A stretch of DNA of 64,000 nt, from contig CM067448.1 in assembly GCA_034508935.3 (NCBI GenBank), positions 47,188,266 to 47,252,265 on the forward strand, read 5' to 3'. Position 1 is the stretch's first letter, and each line of letters begins with the position of its first letter. The translations under genes were made by a program, and so were the position numbers. This document shows, piece after piece, positions 43,175-55,067 of this stretch. The notes under the pieces were generated by a model. The model was given only the letters and a program-made list of their open reading frames with translations, did no database searches and was not told where the DNA came from. The stretch comes from Berghia stephanieae. Its lineage: Eukaryota; Mollusca; Gastropoda; Nudibranchia; Aeolidiidae.

Positions 43175-43330
43175 CGGAAGTATAACGGACCAAAACACAA
43201 CACTATGTGTAACCATGAACTTTTATTGTCTGGATAATACAGTTAAGTGAGAATTACTCATAAACGCGGATGGCAAGACACAATAACCAAGACACGAGTG
43301 ACGTCAACTTCATTCTATCTATAAGCACGC
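43175..43330 (+). repeat. Dispersed repeat C, copy 4 (best preserved)
   Basis: CACTATGTGTAACCATGAAC, GTTAAGTGAGAATTACTCAT and GAGTGACGTCAACTTCATTC. Confidence 0.75.
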
Positions 43331-43426
43331 TGGCCATGATTCTGAAGGCCGTGCTTATAAACGGAAACTATTGCTTTATTGTCGTCTTCATCATCAATAT
43401 TATTCTCATGATCATTATCATCGTCA

Positions 43427-43427
<1 letters not shown>

Positions 43428-43498
<71 letters not shown>
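43428..43498 (+). repeat. (ATT)n microsatellite
   Basis: About 70 bp of perfect ATT triplets. Confidence 0.96.
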
Positions 43499-43499
<1 letters not shown>

Positions 43500-43657
43500 C
43501 ACCAACATCATAATTATTATCATCATCTTTCAGATCAGCCAACTTTTCCGCATTCACTCTCCTGTTCACAGCCTTCCGTTTTTTTTTTTGGTTTTTTTGG
43601 GGGTTTTGTTTTTTTTTGTTTTGTTTTTTTTTTTGCTTTTTTGTTGTTTTTTTTAAA

Positions 43658-43954
43658 GAGCTTTTATATAGAGCAATATCCACTAAATGTGCTCAAAGCG
43701 CTTTACAAAGCGTCCATGACCAACAGCAACGCGTAACAAGTAGAACGAGACATAACGCCTGTTAGGCGACATTACAATTTTTTCGGACTGAGACACCGCT
43801 GTTAACTGCCAGGTACTCATTTTACACCGAGTACGATGAGAGAATGTGAGTAAAGAGCCTTTTCCAAGGACTCAACTATGCGCCGAGCAAGGCTCGAACC
43901 CAGGACCTTCCGATCCGAAAACGAGTGTCATACCACTAGACCACATAGCCGCAC
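43658..43954 (-). repeat. SINE A, full-length
   Basis: Complete minus copy; the head reads GCGGCTATGTGGTCTAGTGG, B box GGGTTCGAGCCTT. Confidence 0.92.
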
Positions 43955-44429
43955 GTTTTCATCAAATTTTCCCATATTCTCAATCATGGAATTTGTGATT
44001 TTTTTATTTTTTTTTTACCGAACTTGTAAATATTTTTTTAAACATTTATATAGCGAGTTCACATTTACTGGGGGGGGGGGGGGGGGGTGATACTGTATTT
44101 ATTTATGTGGAAATGTGTGCATTGCGGTTTGAATCTTATTGTATCGTTCTTACCTTTGGCCTCAGAAGATTTTCCATCTTTTTGATTTTGGAAAGTTGGC
44201 AGGTTTCATCAGCATCATCATCTACTGTATGTGTCAACCCTGAGATCCACTCCAACCAGTACGTGGTCATCCCTTTCATCTCCACAAAAAAAAAAAAAAA
44301 AAAGATTATTAGAATATTTTTTTTTAATCGCCCAGGTCGCTGACTCCAGCACTCAATTTTTCATATCAGGGTTTTTGGTTGTTTTTTTTTTTTTAAAACA
44401 CCATTAATTAATTGCCGTACTCTGGTGAA

Positions 44430-44690
44430 AGTAGTCCTTCAGAGCCATTAGGCCCATGGAGCCGGAGTTTATCCAGGAAACAGTCAATTGCAATTGCTTG
44501 CTACCCTTTGGATAGAACGCTACTTTCCACCAGATCTAAGAGACCCAGCTACCCAAAATCACTGCTGGGTGAACGGGGGGGGGGGGGGGGTGTCAGACAA
44601 AAATATCTCGACTGCAATCCGGGATCGATCTCGGTCCCTTTGCGTGTGAAGCGAGTGCTCTACCAACGGAGCTATCGGGACCCCCCCCCC
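44430..44690 (-). repeat. SINE B, full-length
   Basis: Head GATAGCTCCGTTGGTAGAGC with CTCGCTTCACACGC anticodon arm, body with an expanded G run at 44574-44590, 3' end TCTGAAGGACTAC. A C17 run follows the head at 44682-44698. Confidence 0.88.
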
Positions 44691-44709
44691 CCCCCCCCTC
44701 TTACACTGG

Positions 44710-44975
44710 TAAAACACGTGTTAAAAAGTTTGCCCAGAAAAGTAAACTCGCTCTTTAAAATATCGATCGATTAATTAAAAAAAAAAAAAAAAGAACTCAT
44801 CCAAAATGGGACCTCGCGAAGTCTTCCTTGAAATCCCAGGTTTTGAGAGTTTTTGTCAAGATAAGGGTCATTTTACTCTATCGATATTTAGAGGGAGAGT
44901 TTTCTGGCTACATTTTTGAATACGTGATATTTCCATAGTATAAGTACTGCAGATAGCAGCTGGTTAAGCAACGAG
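44710..44975 (+). repeat. Foldback element G, copy 5
   Basis: AAATATCGATCGATTAATTA, GGGACCTCGCGAAGTCTTCC, CCCAGGTTTTGAGAG, AGATAAGGGTCATTTTACTC. Confidence 0.75.
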
Positions 44976-45539
44976 GCGACTAATTTATAAATGTTTTTTT
45001 TTTTTTTTTTTCATTTATTTCTTTAATAATCCGAGATCCGCCATTTGTGTGATATTATTGATAATAATTGTCATAATAGCGTCTTCGTGTCTCTAATGAT
45101 GGTGTCACGGAACGTTTCATTAAGACATGCGGTCAACCCGAGATGTTTATCCGGCGGGCGAGGAGAAAAAAGTTGACCGCTCGCTTTGGCCATTAGTGGT
45201 CAGGTATGTATGTCCATTATGAGTTCATCCGGGTATGGTTAGAGTTAGAGGTTATATTATACTGTCTAAATGAATGGATGGACGGTGGGTTGTGTAAGTA
45301 AGATTTTGTATTGAAATAAAGATAATGGTGATGGTGATGATGTTAATTATGATGATGGTGAAAGTAGTAATGTTTAAAAGTCAAGAAAGGTTTCGTATTA
45401 TTTTGAGATTTGAGAATTAATTTTGGAGTCGTGGCAATCCATTTAATTTTATGATGGTATTGTTTGGGTTTTTGTTTGTTTTGTTGTTGTTGTTGTTGAT
45501 ATTGTGGTTAATGTTATTGTAGTTGTTGCTCTTCTTCTT

Positions 45540-45541
45540 CA

Positions 45542-45620
<79 letters not shown>
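45540..45620 (+). repeat. (ATT)n microsatellite
   Basis: About 80 bp of ATT triplets. Confidence 0.96.
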
Positions 45621-45621
<1 letters not shown>

Positions 45622-46110
45622 CAAGGTATGGACGTTATGTGATCAGTCTCCAGTCTTTTAGCGTTTACAAAGAACGTTTACTGTATTACATTGCGGTTTA
45701 TTATAAAAGCTCAAGTTTATTAATTTTTTTTATTTCTAATATTTATCTATTTTTTTAATCTATTTATTTATTTATTTATTTTGTTTATATGAAAGTCGCG
45801 TTTTATGAATTTTTTAGCCAATTCTTAATAAGTGTTTCCCCCCCCCCCCCCCCCCCAAAGTATTGACGTTAAGTGATCAGCCTCCAGACTTTACCGTTTA
45901 TAAAGATGTTTAGTGTATTAGATTGCTTTATTATAAAATCTCATTTTAAAAGAAATGGATTGGGGGGGGGGGGGGGGGAGGTTTATGAAATACGAGTTTT
46001 ATGAATTTTTCTAGCCAATTTTTAATTAGTATATTTTTTTCCAAAGTATGGACGTAAATTAAGTGATCAGCCTCCAGTCTTTTAGCGGTTGCAAAGAACG
46101 GAGATGACGG
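45620..46110 (+). repeat. Tandem repeat, ~185-236 bp unit, 2.5 copies
   Basis: CCAA(A/G)GTAT(G/T)GACGT, AGTGATCAGCCTCCAGTCTT and TTTTATGAATTTTT recur from 45620, 45856 and 46041. A C run (45838-45857) and a G run (45961-45978) separate units. Confidence 0.75.
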
Positions 46111-46169
46111 ACTCACTACTCGCCCGCTGTTCCCATTATGCTGATTAGTCGTTTTGTTGAGCACTTCTT

Positions 46170-47250
46170 CGTCTTCTTCAAGTACTAAGTCTGTGCCAGA
46201 CGTCGGTGATCATGGTACGCCATTCATCTCTCTGATCAGATAACCTCAGAAAACTAATATTACTCTTCTCTTTCTTTGTCACCCAGCTGTTCAAACTATT
46301 AAAATATGTTTTTCTTGGTCTACCTTTACTATTTTTACCTTCTACCTTTCCTGTGAGAGCAAGATGTTCAATGCATTTATGTCGATTTAGGTGCTCTAAA
46401 AATTGCATTTTTCTTTTTCTTATTGTACGAATTAATAACCTTTTAGTTTCAGCTTGCTCTAATACTTCTTCATTAGTTTTCTTCTCTGTCCATGAGATTC
46501 TTAACATCCCTTTAAGAAACCACATTTCTGCTGCCTCCTCTAATGTCTACTGTAGTTGTCCAGCTTTCGCAGCCATATAATAATACTGACCATACATAGG
46601 CCTTCAAAACCCTATGTTTTGTTGTCATTGACATATTGTTGTTTTTAAAAATTAGACTCATTTTATTAAAACTATCTTTTAGCTATTGCAATTCTTCGTT
46701 TTATTTCTGTGCTACATCTGCCATCTGAAGTTATTATGTAATGTATCCACGGTATTTAAATGTCTGAACTTGTTTTATCGTTTCTCCATTGCTTATTAAG
46801 TTACATGTTGGATTTCTTTCTCTCCTTGATACAACCATGCATTCTGTCTTTTTTACATTTAAGTATAACCCATACGTTCACTCTGTGTGACTACTTTATT
46901 AAGGAGTAATTTTAAATTTTCTTTTCAGTCTGAAGTTAGTGCTGTGTCGTCTGTATATCTTATATTATTGATATTCTCACCATTGATCTTAATGCCTGGA
47001 CTATCTCCTAAAGTTCTAATAATTGTTTCGCTGTAGATATTGAAAAGGTCTGGTGACAAAACACATCCTTGTCTAACACCTCGTTTAATTTGTAATTATT
47101 TACTTAATTCTCCTTCAATCCTGACGGCTGCACTTTGTTTCCAATATAAGTTTCTAATAATACTAAGATCTTTTCCGTCTATATCTTGTCCTTCAAGGAT
47201 ATCGAATAGCTCACATCTATATAAATATATATATTTACTTTTTATTCTTC
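46170..47250 (-). pseudogene. LINE reverse transcriptase fragment
   Basis: Minus-strand translation shows KRGVRQGCVLSPDLFNI (RT motif around QG), RYTDDTAL (the YxDD catalytic box), then LLYGCESW and RMLRISWTEKKTNEEVL of the post-RT region. Several in-frame stops and shifts are present, so it is inactive. Endonuclease and most of the N-terminal RT are missing. The RTE/CR1-like clade is not resolved. Confidence 0.88.
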
Positions 47251-47455
47251 ATGCTGGCTAGAACGTTTTCATATGTCATGTGATCTGTATGCATAAAAGC
47301 CAAAACACGATTAGATTTATAATGTTTTTCTCCCTGGTTACCCTTTTATGCTCGTCGGAGAAGTATTTCATAAGGGCGGTGATGGAGATAATGACGTCCG
47401 TCATTGTTCCGTTAGAACCAGTTACTGTGCGTCATTAGGAGGGAAGTGACTGTTG
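47242..47455 (-). repeat. Dispersed repeat R, copy 2
   Basis: Inverted match to 12418-12665, directly upstream of the RT fragment on the same strand. Confidence 0.7.
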
Positions 47456-47615
47456 AACGCTTTTAATGTCAAGTACAGCAAGGTTGGAACTTCCCCTGAT
47501 ACTGCCATTATCTGTAAATGTATAATATATCAATTTTTTATGTTGTCTTGTCGTGTATTACAATCATTATCGGTATCGCTGTTATTATTGTTGTTATTAT
47601 TATTATTGTTATCTC

Positions 47616-47617
<2 letters not shown>

Positions 47618-47680
<63 letters not shown>
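47618..47680 (+). repeat. (ATT)n microsatellite
   Basis: About 60 bp of ATT triplets. Confidence 0.95.
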
Positions 47681-47681
<1 letters not shown>

Positions 47682-47884
47682 AAATAATATTGATATTATT
47701 ATTATTTATTAAGATTATTATTGTGGTTGTTATTGTTATTATTTGGAACATAGCCAGGATCAGGGCTATTGTCCGTCCCATACCCTGACAAATATTTACC
47801 GAGGTAAACACAATATGATTAGTATAGAGAGTGCTTGCGTCCGTTTATTATTGTTGTGCTATAAGAACGAATAAATTCGACGTG

Positions 47885-48058
47885 CACTTATTTGCAGGTC
47901 TGATAACCCAATTCCTTTTTGTGCTCATTGTTGTCATATGTCAAAAAAAAAAAAAAAAAAAAAAAAAAGAAAGAGAAAAGAAAAATGACGCAAAATATTG
48001 TCCATTACAACAATGTTAAACCAGGCCCATAAATGGGTTCGGATATCAGACCTGCATA
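47885..48058 (+). mobile_element. MITE/foldback M, copy 1
   Basis: GCAGGTCTGATAACCCAATT at the left and, inverted, GCAGGTCTGATATCCGAACC at the right. Interior has TGACGCAAAATATTG and a TTGTTGTAAT/ATTACAACAA hairpin partner, plus an A28 run. Second copy at 55068-55222. Confidence 0.7.
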
Positions 48059-48157
48059 TATGTATACGTCAAATTTAAGTCAATAGATAATTTATTTACA
48101 TGTAAAGAATTTAAAACAAATAAATCAATATTACTACTTTGAAAATAAGAACAAAAG

Positions 48158-48262
48158 ACTTGTGCGACTATTTGGTCTTGTGGTATGACAACCACCAACA
48201 CCATGACCACAACCACCACACCACGACCACAACCACCACCATCATCACCACCACCACCATAG
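48158..48262 (+). repeat. SINE A head fused to minisatellite, copy 5
   Basis: GTGCGACTATTTGGTCTTGT then GGTATGAC passes into ACCACCACACCACGACCAC units. Confidence 0.65.
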
Positions 48263-48689
48263 TTACAACACAACCAACCCTAGTTTACAACAATAGTCCC
48301 ATGGTTATGATTGTGGCCGTCATTAAATTTACCAGGCTATGAATTCTTAACGAAGGGTGGACAATGGACTTCTCTTGGCCTTTGGTCTCCCAGGTTTTTT
48401 AGGGGGTTTTTATACAGGGCCCTGGGTTTTAAATGCCCGCACGTAAACCCCCTGACCATCACAAAGACCGCTGCCGGCAGCCTTGAAGATCGGCTTTATG
48501 GAGAGACTTAAATGTTATTAGATATTATTACACCTCTATTGTTCTTTTTTTTTTCTCCTTTATTTCATTCTCTCTTTATTTCTTTCATGCTATCTTTCAT
48601 TCATTCTCTTTCTTTCTTTCATTCTTTCCTTCATTCATCCTCTTTCATTCCTTCTTTCATTCCTTCTTTATTTCTTCTTCTTCCTCTTT

Positions 48690-48716
48690 GTCTTCTTCTT
48701 CTTCTTCTTCTTCTTC

Positions 48717-48801
<85 letters not shown>

Positions 48802-48810
48802 TGTTATTAC
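48690..48810 (+). repeat. (CTT)n(ATT)n microsatellite
   Basis: CTT then TTA triplets, preceded by CATT-type pyrimidine-rich sequence from 48540. Confidence 0.95.
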
Positions 48811-48954
48811 TATTGTTATTATTATTCTTTCTCTCTCCCTTTCTTTCTCCCTCTTATGTTCATTTTTTATTTTTTGCTATCTCTTTTTTTCTGTTTTGTT
48901 TTATTGAACGAATTTAAATATTTTATTTGCTTGTTTTGTTTTATTATTCGTGTT

Positions 48955-49537
48955 CCGTGTGTGTGTGTGTGTGTGTTTGTGTTTTTGCTACGTTAACGGG
49001 ACAATTTCATGTTTGCACACTCACGTTAAGTGGACACACCCCGTTAAGTGGACGTCCTGATAATGTTTTGATGTCAAAACCAGACTTCCCGCCAGTTTTT
49101 AGATCACCTGACAAATTTTTTCCAAGAAATGAGTTGGTCTTTGCAACGGAGCGATTTTGTCGTTTAGACACACAGCGCTATACACACCGCGAGTGTATGC
49201 CGAAAATTGCGGTGTCCCGATAACTGCAGAGTAAAGTTAATTACGTGTGTATAGGCTGTGTGTATGAAATTGGACCTCGTTGTTTTCGTTTCTTAGACTC
49301 AAACTCAAAGATGGAGGACCGTAGCAGTAGTCCAGTTTATGCGGTATCAACAATCTTGCTTTAATATTTATGTTTGAGGCCTACATTACAATTTCTACTG
49401 TGGTTTTACTGCATTTCTTAATTATTTTTTTTTTCACTTGTCGTTCTTTCATATCTCTATACATAGAAATAATAAATAACTTTAACTAGCAGGTATTCCC
49501 GTTCTACGAAAGAAAACGAGGAGGGATAAGCAGCCAT
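48955..49537. other. GT run then unassigned sequence
   Basis: A short GT run (48957-48977). GTTAAGTGGAC occurs twice at 49025-49060 and resembles subterminal repeats of pogo-like elements, but no matching opposite end was found. Confidence 0.35.
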
Positions 49538-49593
49538 GGGTAGATAGATAGATAGATAGAGAGACAGACAGACATACATACATACAGAAAGAC

Positions 49594-49663
<70 letters not shown>

Positions 49664-49766
49664 ACAGATAGAAAAACAGATATATTCATAGAAAAATAGA
49701 GATAGATAGACAGACCTACAGGAAGACAGATGGACGGACAGACAGATAGATAGATAGACAGACAGT

Positions 49767-49800
<34 letters not shown>

Positions 49801-49858
49801 TCTTTATTGATTGATTGATGGGAAGGGTCCAAGGCTTTTGAGAGAGAGAGAGACAGAC

Positions 49859-49925
<67 letters not shown>
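49538..49925 (+). repeat. (GATA)n/(GACA)n and (GA)n microsatellites
   Basis: GATA/GACA tetranucleotides to about 49800, then GA repeats 49843-49925. Tyr/Ser/Leu/Ile frames on the minus strand are translations of these. Confidence 0.96.
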
Positions 49926-49927
<2 letters not shown>

Positions 49928-49929
49928 CG

Positions 49930-50690
49930 TCTGTTGTACTGTAAGTAGGTTAGGAATTCGAAAATTTGAGATCACAGCTATCTGCCTGAAATAAAATAAA
50001 TACATGAATATATAAATCAAAACGTACATTAGTAGTACCAAAACTATAATGACGATCGGGAGGACAAAGGGGTGATACGAGGATTAATCAATTGACTTCA
50101 GTTACACTCACCCTATTCACAACTAGATATACCAGAAAAAAAAAAGAAGAAGAAATGAGTATATCCTTTGAACTCTGACCCCTCTATTTTGTTTTCTTGG
50201 ATAAATCTCATTTCGTCTCATAGCTCTTATAAAAGATTGGAAACACAACAGGTACTGGAAGTTATTTGTGGAGGAGGTCGTCGTTTTTTATGGCGACTCT
50301 GAATTTTTTCAAATAATTCCTTTTTAACTAATCAAATTGTGAAGAAACCAAACATTATTTTTTAATCATTTAGATACTGCTCCCAGCCTTTCGTCGTTCC
50401 CAATCAACAATCCAGATATGACTGTTCTTGGATAGTCAGTTTTTCAATCTATATAGAGCTATAGTGTTTGGGTCTTAGTTCCATTACAATAAGATAGTAT
50501 ATTATGGGAGTTCAATTATATGTACACGGTGTTCACCGATATGCTTCCTGTCGTCTGTTCAGTTACAATAAGATAATCCACTCCGATTCACAATCCGATT
50601 TGTAACTCTTTTAATCTTCGCTTCCTTATCCATTTATTTCAATACTCTTTCTTGTTCTTGTTCTTCTAGTTTTTCTTGTTCTTATTTCTC
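49930..50690. other. Unassigned sequence upstream of the zinc-finger gene remnant
   Basis: AT-rich, no clear repeats; ends in a long pyrimidine tract leading to CTTCAG at 50775. Confidence 0.4.
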
Positions 50691-50777
50691 TTCTTCTTCT
50701 CCACTGTTGTAATTTATTCTTTCCTCGCATGATTTTTCGTCATATTCATTTTTTTCATCCTTCTTCATCTTCAGACA

Positions 50778-52291
50778 TTGACTGCTTGTCAAACTGATCT
50801 AGAGCTAGTCTTTGGAGAAATGCGAAAAGACTTACAGATTATGTTTTCAGATATTGATGACGATCCTAATGACAGTGATTATGTCCATGATTCTAGTGAT
50901 TCAGACTTTGACTCTTTTCCGACATTTTTACCAGTTGGTCTTTTAGAAAAACCTGCCTCTGTAACAGTTACGGACTCAAGATCACAGGAGTACACAGATT
51001 TATCAGGCTCTCAAGAAAATGTAGGCTACCAATTAACAGTGAACCAAAATAGAATTGAGGGATGTTATCTGCCAAACACAAGAGGAGATTCTAAAAAGCA
51101 TTTCTGTGTTTTTTGTGGTAAACAGCAGGCAAAGTTAAAACGTCATCTTTTATCACAACACAAGAATGAAAAAGATATGGTGCCTTTACTTAATGCTACT
51201 TCCCTAACTAAAAAAGATGAACTTGCCAAACTTCGCAATGCTGGTGACCATGCACACAATATCAATACGCTGAAGCAAGGAACAGGCATGGTGGTGGTCA
51301 AAAGAAGGAAAAAAACATTAAACTCAAGTAAGCAACTTTGTGCCATGTTTGAAATGTATGGGTTGGGTCTCTAAGAAAGATCTTTGGAGGCATAAATGTG
51401 TAAACAAAGCTGAAAGTGTACCCCGGAAGCAATTGGTTAAACAAGGAAAGTTGCTTTTACCACAGGCATCTGACAACGATCTGTATAATGAAATAATGGT
51501 GTCTTTACGGAATGACCCTATTTCAATCGTGGCCAAGAGCGATGAAACTATAAAACTTCTTGGCCTCAGAGAGACGACAAAGAACGGACATGACAAATAT
51601 AGGCACGGGCATATTCGAAATAAATTAAGAGAATTGGCCCGCCTTTTGATTAAGCTCAGGAGTGCACCTAACTGCGAATCGTTGGGACTGTCAGACTTCC
51701 TTCAACCTGAAAGATTCAAAGATGTTGTCTCAGCTGTAAGAGAGGTGGCAGCCTTACTCACAAGACACAAATCAATATGGAATACCATCCCTTGCTCTAA
51801 AACTAGGACATAGTTTGGCGCACTGCTGTATTCTGTTGAAAAATAAAGCTATTGAGACTGGAGATACAGTTATGAAAGAGAGAACAGGTGCATATTATCA
51901 GCTTCACACAAGTATGTGGAATCAGGAAATAACTTGCAATGCCGCAAGAAACCTACACGAAAAAAAGAAAAATACCACAAAGACTATTCCACTCACAGAT
52001 GATGTGTCAAAGCTGTCGAAGTACCTCACTAGTGAAACTGAAAAGTTGACCATGGAAATGTTGGCGCCAAAAGGCATTGTCAAGGAAAAATGGGAAAGAC
52101 TCGGTGTGATTACGCTAGTACGAATAATATTATTATTCTACAGAAGAAGGCAAAGGGAGGCTTCAAAGATGAAATTGTCTGACTACAGCCAGGGAATAAA
52201 TACCGACAAGCACAATGAGGACGTTCTTAAAGAGCTTAGCCCTTTTGAAAAAGAACTTTGTAGTGTAGAGTCTTATCACGGATCGAGATAA
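50778..52291 (+). pseudogene. Two-zinc-finger protein remnant, Crypton/tyrosine-recombinase-like family
   Basis: Three successive overlapping frames (50778-51374, 51340-51813, 51815-52291) follow one another in family order, so the gene is broken but collinear. The first has an acidic N terminus (DIDDDPNDSDYVHDSSDSDF) and a C2H2 finger CVFCGKQQAKLKRHLLSQH. The second has a C2HC finger CLKCMGWVSKKDLWRHKC. The third has PLTDDVSKLSKYLTSE and RRRQREASKMKLSDY, resembling the helical N-terminal domain that precedes the catalytic part of tyrosine recombinases in a widespread repetitive metazoan family. The catalytic domain itself is absent. A good acceptor (CATCTTCAG) precedes the first frame. Family assignment is from memory and tentative. 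Confidence 0.5.
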
Positions 52292-52299
52292 TTGTTGAA

Positions 52300-53170
52300 T
52301 GATTGTGACTTTCTATCTTTTGGTTTTAATGCAGTTTATGCCGAATTTGGCAGTGTGCTAGGTTAAAGCATGGTTGAATAAAATGTTGAATAAGATGTTG
52401 AATTATATGTTAATTTCCTTTATGATTATCATTGCTATGAAAAAAGCTATTTCTAATCTCTGCTATTGCTATGTTAATCTTAAAACAACAAACAAAATAA
52501 ACAAAGACAATCAAACAACAACAAACAAACAAACAATCAAAAACAAAAAAAAATGGCGTCATATAGCGGAAACATTTATTCTTCAAACGTACCACTATGA
52601 TAATGTATGTAAAATAATGCAACCCATAAGGAAAATAATGGTGAATTCGTTTCAGAATGAAGTTTAAAGACAGCTATCTTTTCAGTCCAAAGGCTATGAG
52701 ACTTGTATTATTGTCAATACTACAAACCTCATACTTAATGATGTAGTCACGAAATAACGATGTACCATCATTTTGTCCTGACATTAATAGGCAAATCATA
52801 TTGTTTAGGTTCGATTCCAGAATGGAACCAACGAGAACATAAAAATACAATATTCCAATGCACATAGATTAAGAATCTAGATGCCAGGAGTACATTTCTA
52901 CAAAGTCTGTTTAATGTTTGTTTTTCATGTTTTTGTGTAACATGCTTGAGGTTCAAAGGTCATGCGATGTCCACTTAGTGATACGTCCCAATAATGTATG
53001 AGTAAAATAATGTTGACATGAAAATTGAAGCAGAGGGCTGAAATTTGGCATACACCAATCTTTTCATGTCTAGGTGATACATTAAAAAAATCAGCCTGTT
53101 TTGTATTATTGGTTTTTGAGCTATGATACGTCCATACAATGTAGGATTTGGTGAGGGTCCTCTTAATGTG
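52300..53170. other. Unassigned region
   Basis: AT-rich sequence with CAAA-type low complexity at 52480-52550; no supported feature. Confidence 0.4.
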
Positions 53171-53177
53171 TCCGAGA

Positions 53178-53180
53178 CAC

Positions 53181-53224
<44 letters not shown>

Positions 53225-53260
53225 ATTTCTTTTATTTGTGATCAGTTTTGGTCTTATTAT

Positions 53261-53350
<90 letters not shown>
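53178..53350 (+). repeat. (GT)n and (CT)n microsatellites
   Basis: GT run 53183-53222 and CT run 53267-53348. Confidence 0.96.
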
Positions 53351-53353
<3 letters not shown>

Positions 53354-53449
53354 AACACATCACACACAAGAGAATTTGATTCATGGCGCGAGTTTTAATG
53401 ACGTATCAATCCTTGCAAAAGCCCACTGGTAACAATCGTAGCCATCGTA

Positions 53450-53643
53450 AACTTATAGCCTGACACTGACCAAAAAAAGGACGTCAAAAGAGAAGTTTTT
53501 GGTCGCAAAAGAAAACAAATCGCGAATTATATTCAACAGTTCAACCAATGGGGTTACTTGTTTCCTTGATGACAACTAACAACAACTCACCAGACGGTTG
53601 TAAATGACGTCAAAAGACAAGTCTTGGTGTCAGGCTATAAGTT
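53450..53643. mobile_element. MITE N: 17 bp perfect TIRs, 194 bp
   Basis: AACTTATAGCCTGACAC at 53450-53466 and its exact reverse complement at 53627-53643. GACGTCAAAAGA repeats inside near both ends. Non-coding. A related end (AAACTCATAGCCTGACAT) occurs near 23240. Confidence 0.8.
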
Positions 53644-53654
53644 AACAAAGGCTA

Positions 53655-53960
53655 TGTAACAATAGAAGGAATGAAATTGACGCCACTAGGCTCTTTTATT
53701 AATACTCCACCCAGCAGTGATTGGGTAGCAGCATCTGATAGATCTGACGAGGAAAGTACTTTGATATAGACTAGCGCCCTATCCTAAGGCGTAGCAAGCA
53801 ATGACTATTGTCCGTTTCACGCTATAGAAACCGGGACAAACTCCGGCTTCATGTACCTAATGACTCTGAAGGACTCTCTAAATTCTACTAACCAGACTAT
53901 AAACGTTTAAGATTACACATAGTTTTGTGAGTTGGTGCGTGAGGTCCGGCTGGCGGATGT
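53655..53960 (-). repeat. Dispersed repeat C, copy 5, split by SINE B
   Basis: GGCGTCAATTTCATTCCTTC lies at the left and TAATCTTAAACGTTTATAGT at the right, with SINE B sequence at 53712-53880 between them. The extended end reads GGACCTCACGCACCAACTC. Confidence 0.7.
53712..53880 (+). repeat. SINE B, 3' part
   Basis: CCCAGCAGTGATTGGGTAGC to GACTCTGAAGGACTCT; 5'-truncated, inserted in repeat C. Confidence 0.78.
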
Positions 53961-54084
53961 TATGTTTTTTTTTTTTAAAAACTAAACGCAAAGCATTAAC
54001 ACAAAATATTGAGGTTGCGTTAGTCGACGTGCCCTTATGGGTAACTTCTTAATTTTCACAAGGAAGTCTCACTTTTTCTTATTT

Positions 54085-54256
54085 TTTATTCTTTCTTTCT
54101 TTCTTTCATTCTTTCTTTCTTTCTTTCTTTCTTCTTTCTCCTTCTTCTTCTTCTTCTTCTTCTTCTTCTTCTTCTTCTTCTTCTTCTTCTTCTTCTTCTT
54201 CTTCTTCTTCTTCTTTTCTTCTTCTTCTTCTTCTTCTTCTTCTTCTTCTTCTTCTT
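54085..54256 (+). repeat. (CTTT)n(CTT)n pyrimidine tract
   Basis: Tetranucleotide then CTT triplets. On the minus strand it is the (GAA)n tail of the LINE fragment that follows. Confidence 0.93.
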
Positions 54257-54261
54257 TCAGC

Positions 54262-54825
54262 TTATCCCGCATTTTGAAGGGTTGCCATAATGAATGCCAC
54301 ATATTCATGCATCTTGGTTCATAGCAGCAGCATCTTCCTCCAGGCCCAATTCTTTCATATCGTCCTTTACCCTATCCAATCATCTAGTCTTTGGGCGTCC
54401 CTTTTTTCTCCTTCCCGTTAATTGTGTATTCAATACTTCCCTTCCCACGTACTCCCTCTCTTGTCTCTTAACATGTCCGAACCATTTCAATTTATCTTCT
54501 CTCATCTTTAGTGATACATTCTTCAATTCAGTCAACCTTCGGATTCGTTCATTTCTCACTTTAACTTTTCTTGCCCAGCCGTGTGTCCATCTCAACATCC
54601 TCATTTCTGCCACCTCAACTTCTTTATCTTGTTTCTTTGTTGTAGCTGCTGTCTCTAATCCACACAACATTGCTGGTCTTACGCAGATGTATATATTTTC
54701 CCTTTCAGCTTTGCAGAATTTCGTAAGTCACACAACTCCAGTTACCTTCCAGCCTGTCTGTATCCTCTTCTTAACCTCCATCTCATTACCCCCATCTCCT
54801 TGTTACAGTTAGTTCCTAAGATCCT
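54262..54825 (-). pseudogene. LINE C-terminal fragment with (GAA)n tail
   Basis: Minus frame 54670-54380 reads MLCGLETAATTKKQ, VAEMRMLRWTHGWAR, KLKWFGHVKRQEREYVGRE and GRRKKGRPKTR, the post-RT region of a non-LTR retrotransposon of another group than the ones above. 5'-truncated with interrupted flanking frames. Confidence 0.85.
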
Positions 54826-54839
54826 AAAATGGACTCTTC

Positions 54840-54866
54840 ACCCCCCCCCCCCCCCCCCCCCCCCCC
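54840..54866 (+). repeat. Poly-C run
   Basis: 27 cytosines between a LINE fragment and a SINE A tail. Confidence 0.9.
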
Positions 54867-54867
54867 G

Positions 54868-55020
54868 CAATCAATATCCACTAATAATTGTGCTCAAAGC
54901 GCTTTACAAAGGGTCCCTGACCAACAGCAACACGTAACATGTAGAACGAGACATTGACGCCTGTTATGCGATATTACATTTTTTTTTTTTTCTTCTTCCG
55001 ACAGAGACAACGCTGTTAGC
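54868..55020 (-). repeat. SINE A, 3' half
   Basis: Tail and lower body from CAATATCCACTAATAATTGT to ACAGAGACAACGCTGTTAGC. Confidence 0.88.
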
Positions 55021-55067
55021 CAGTGCTATGTCTACATGATTTTTGTTTCATAGGTATTCAAACCAAC

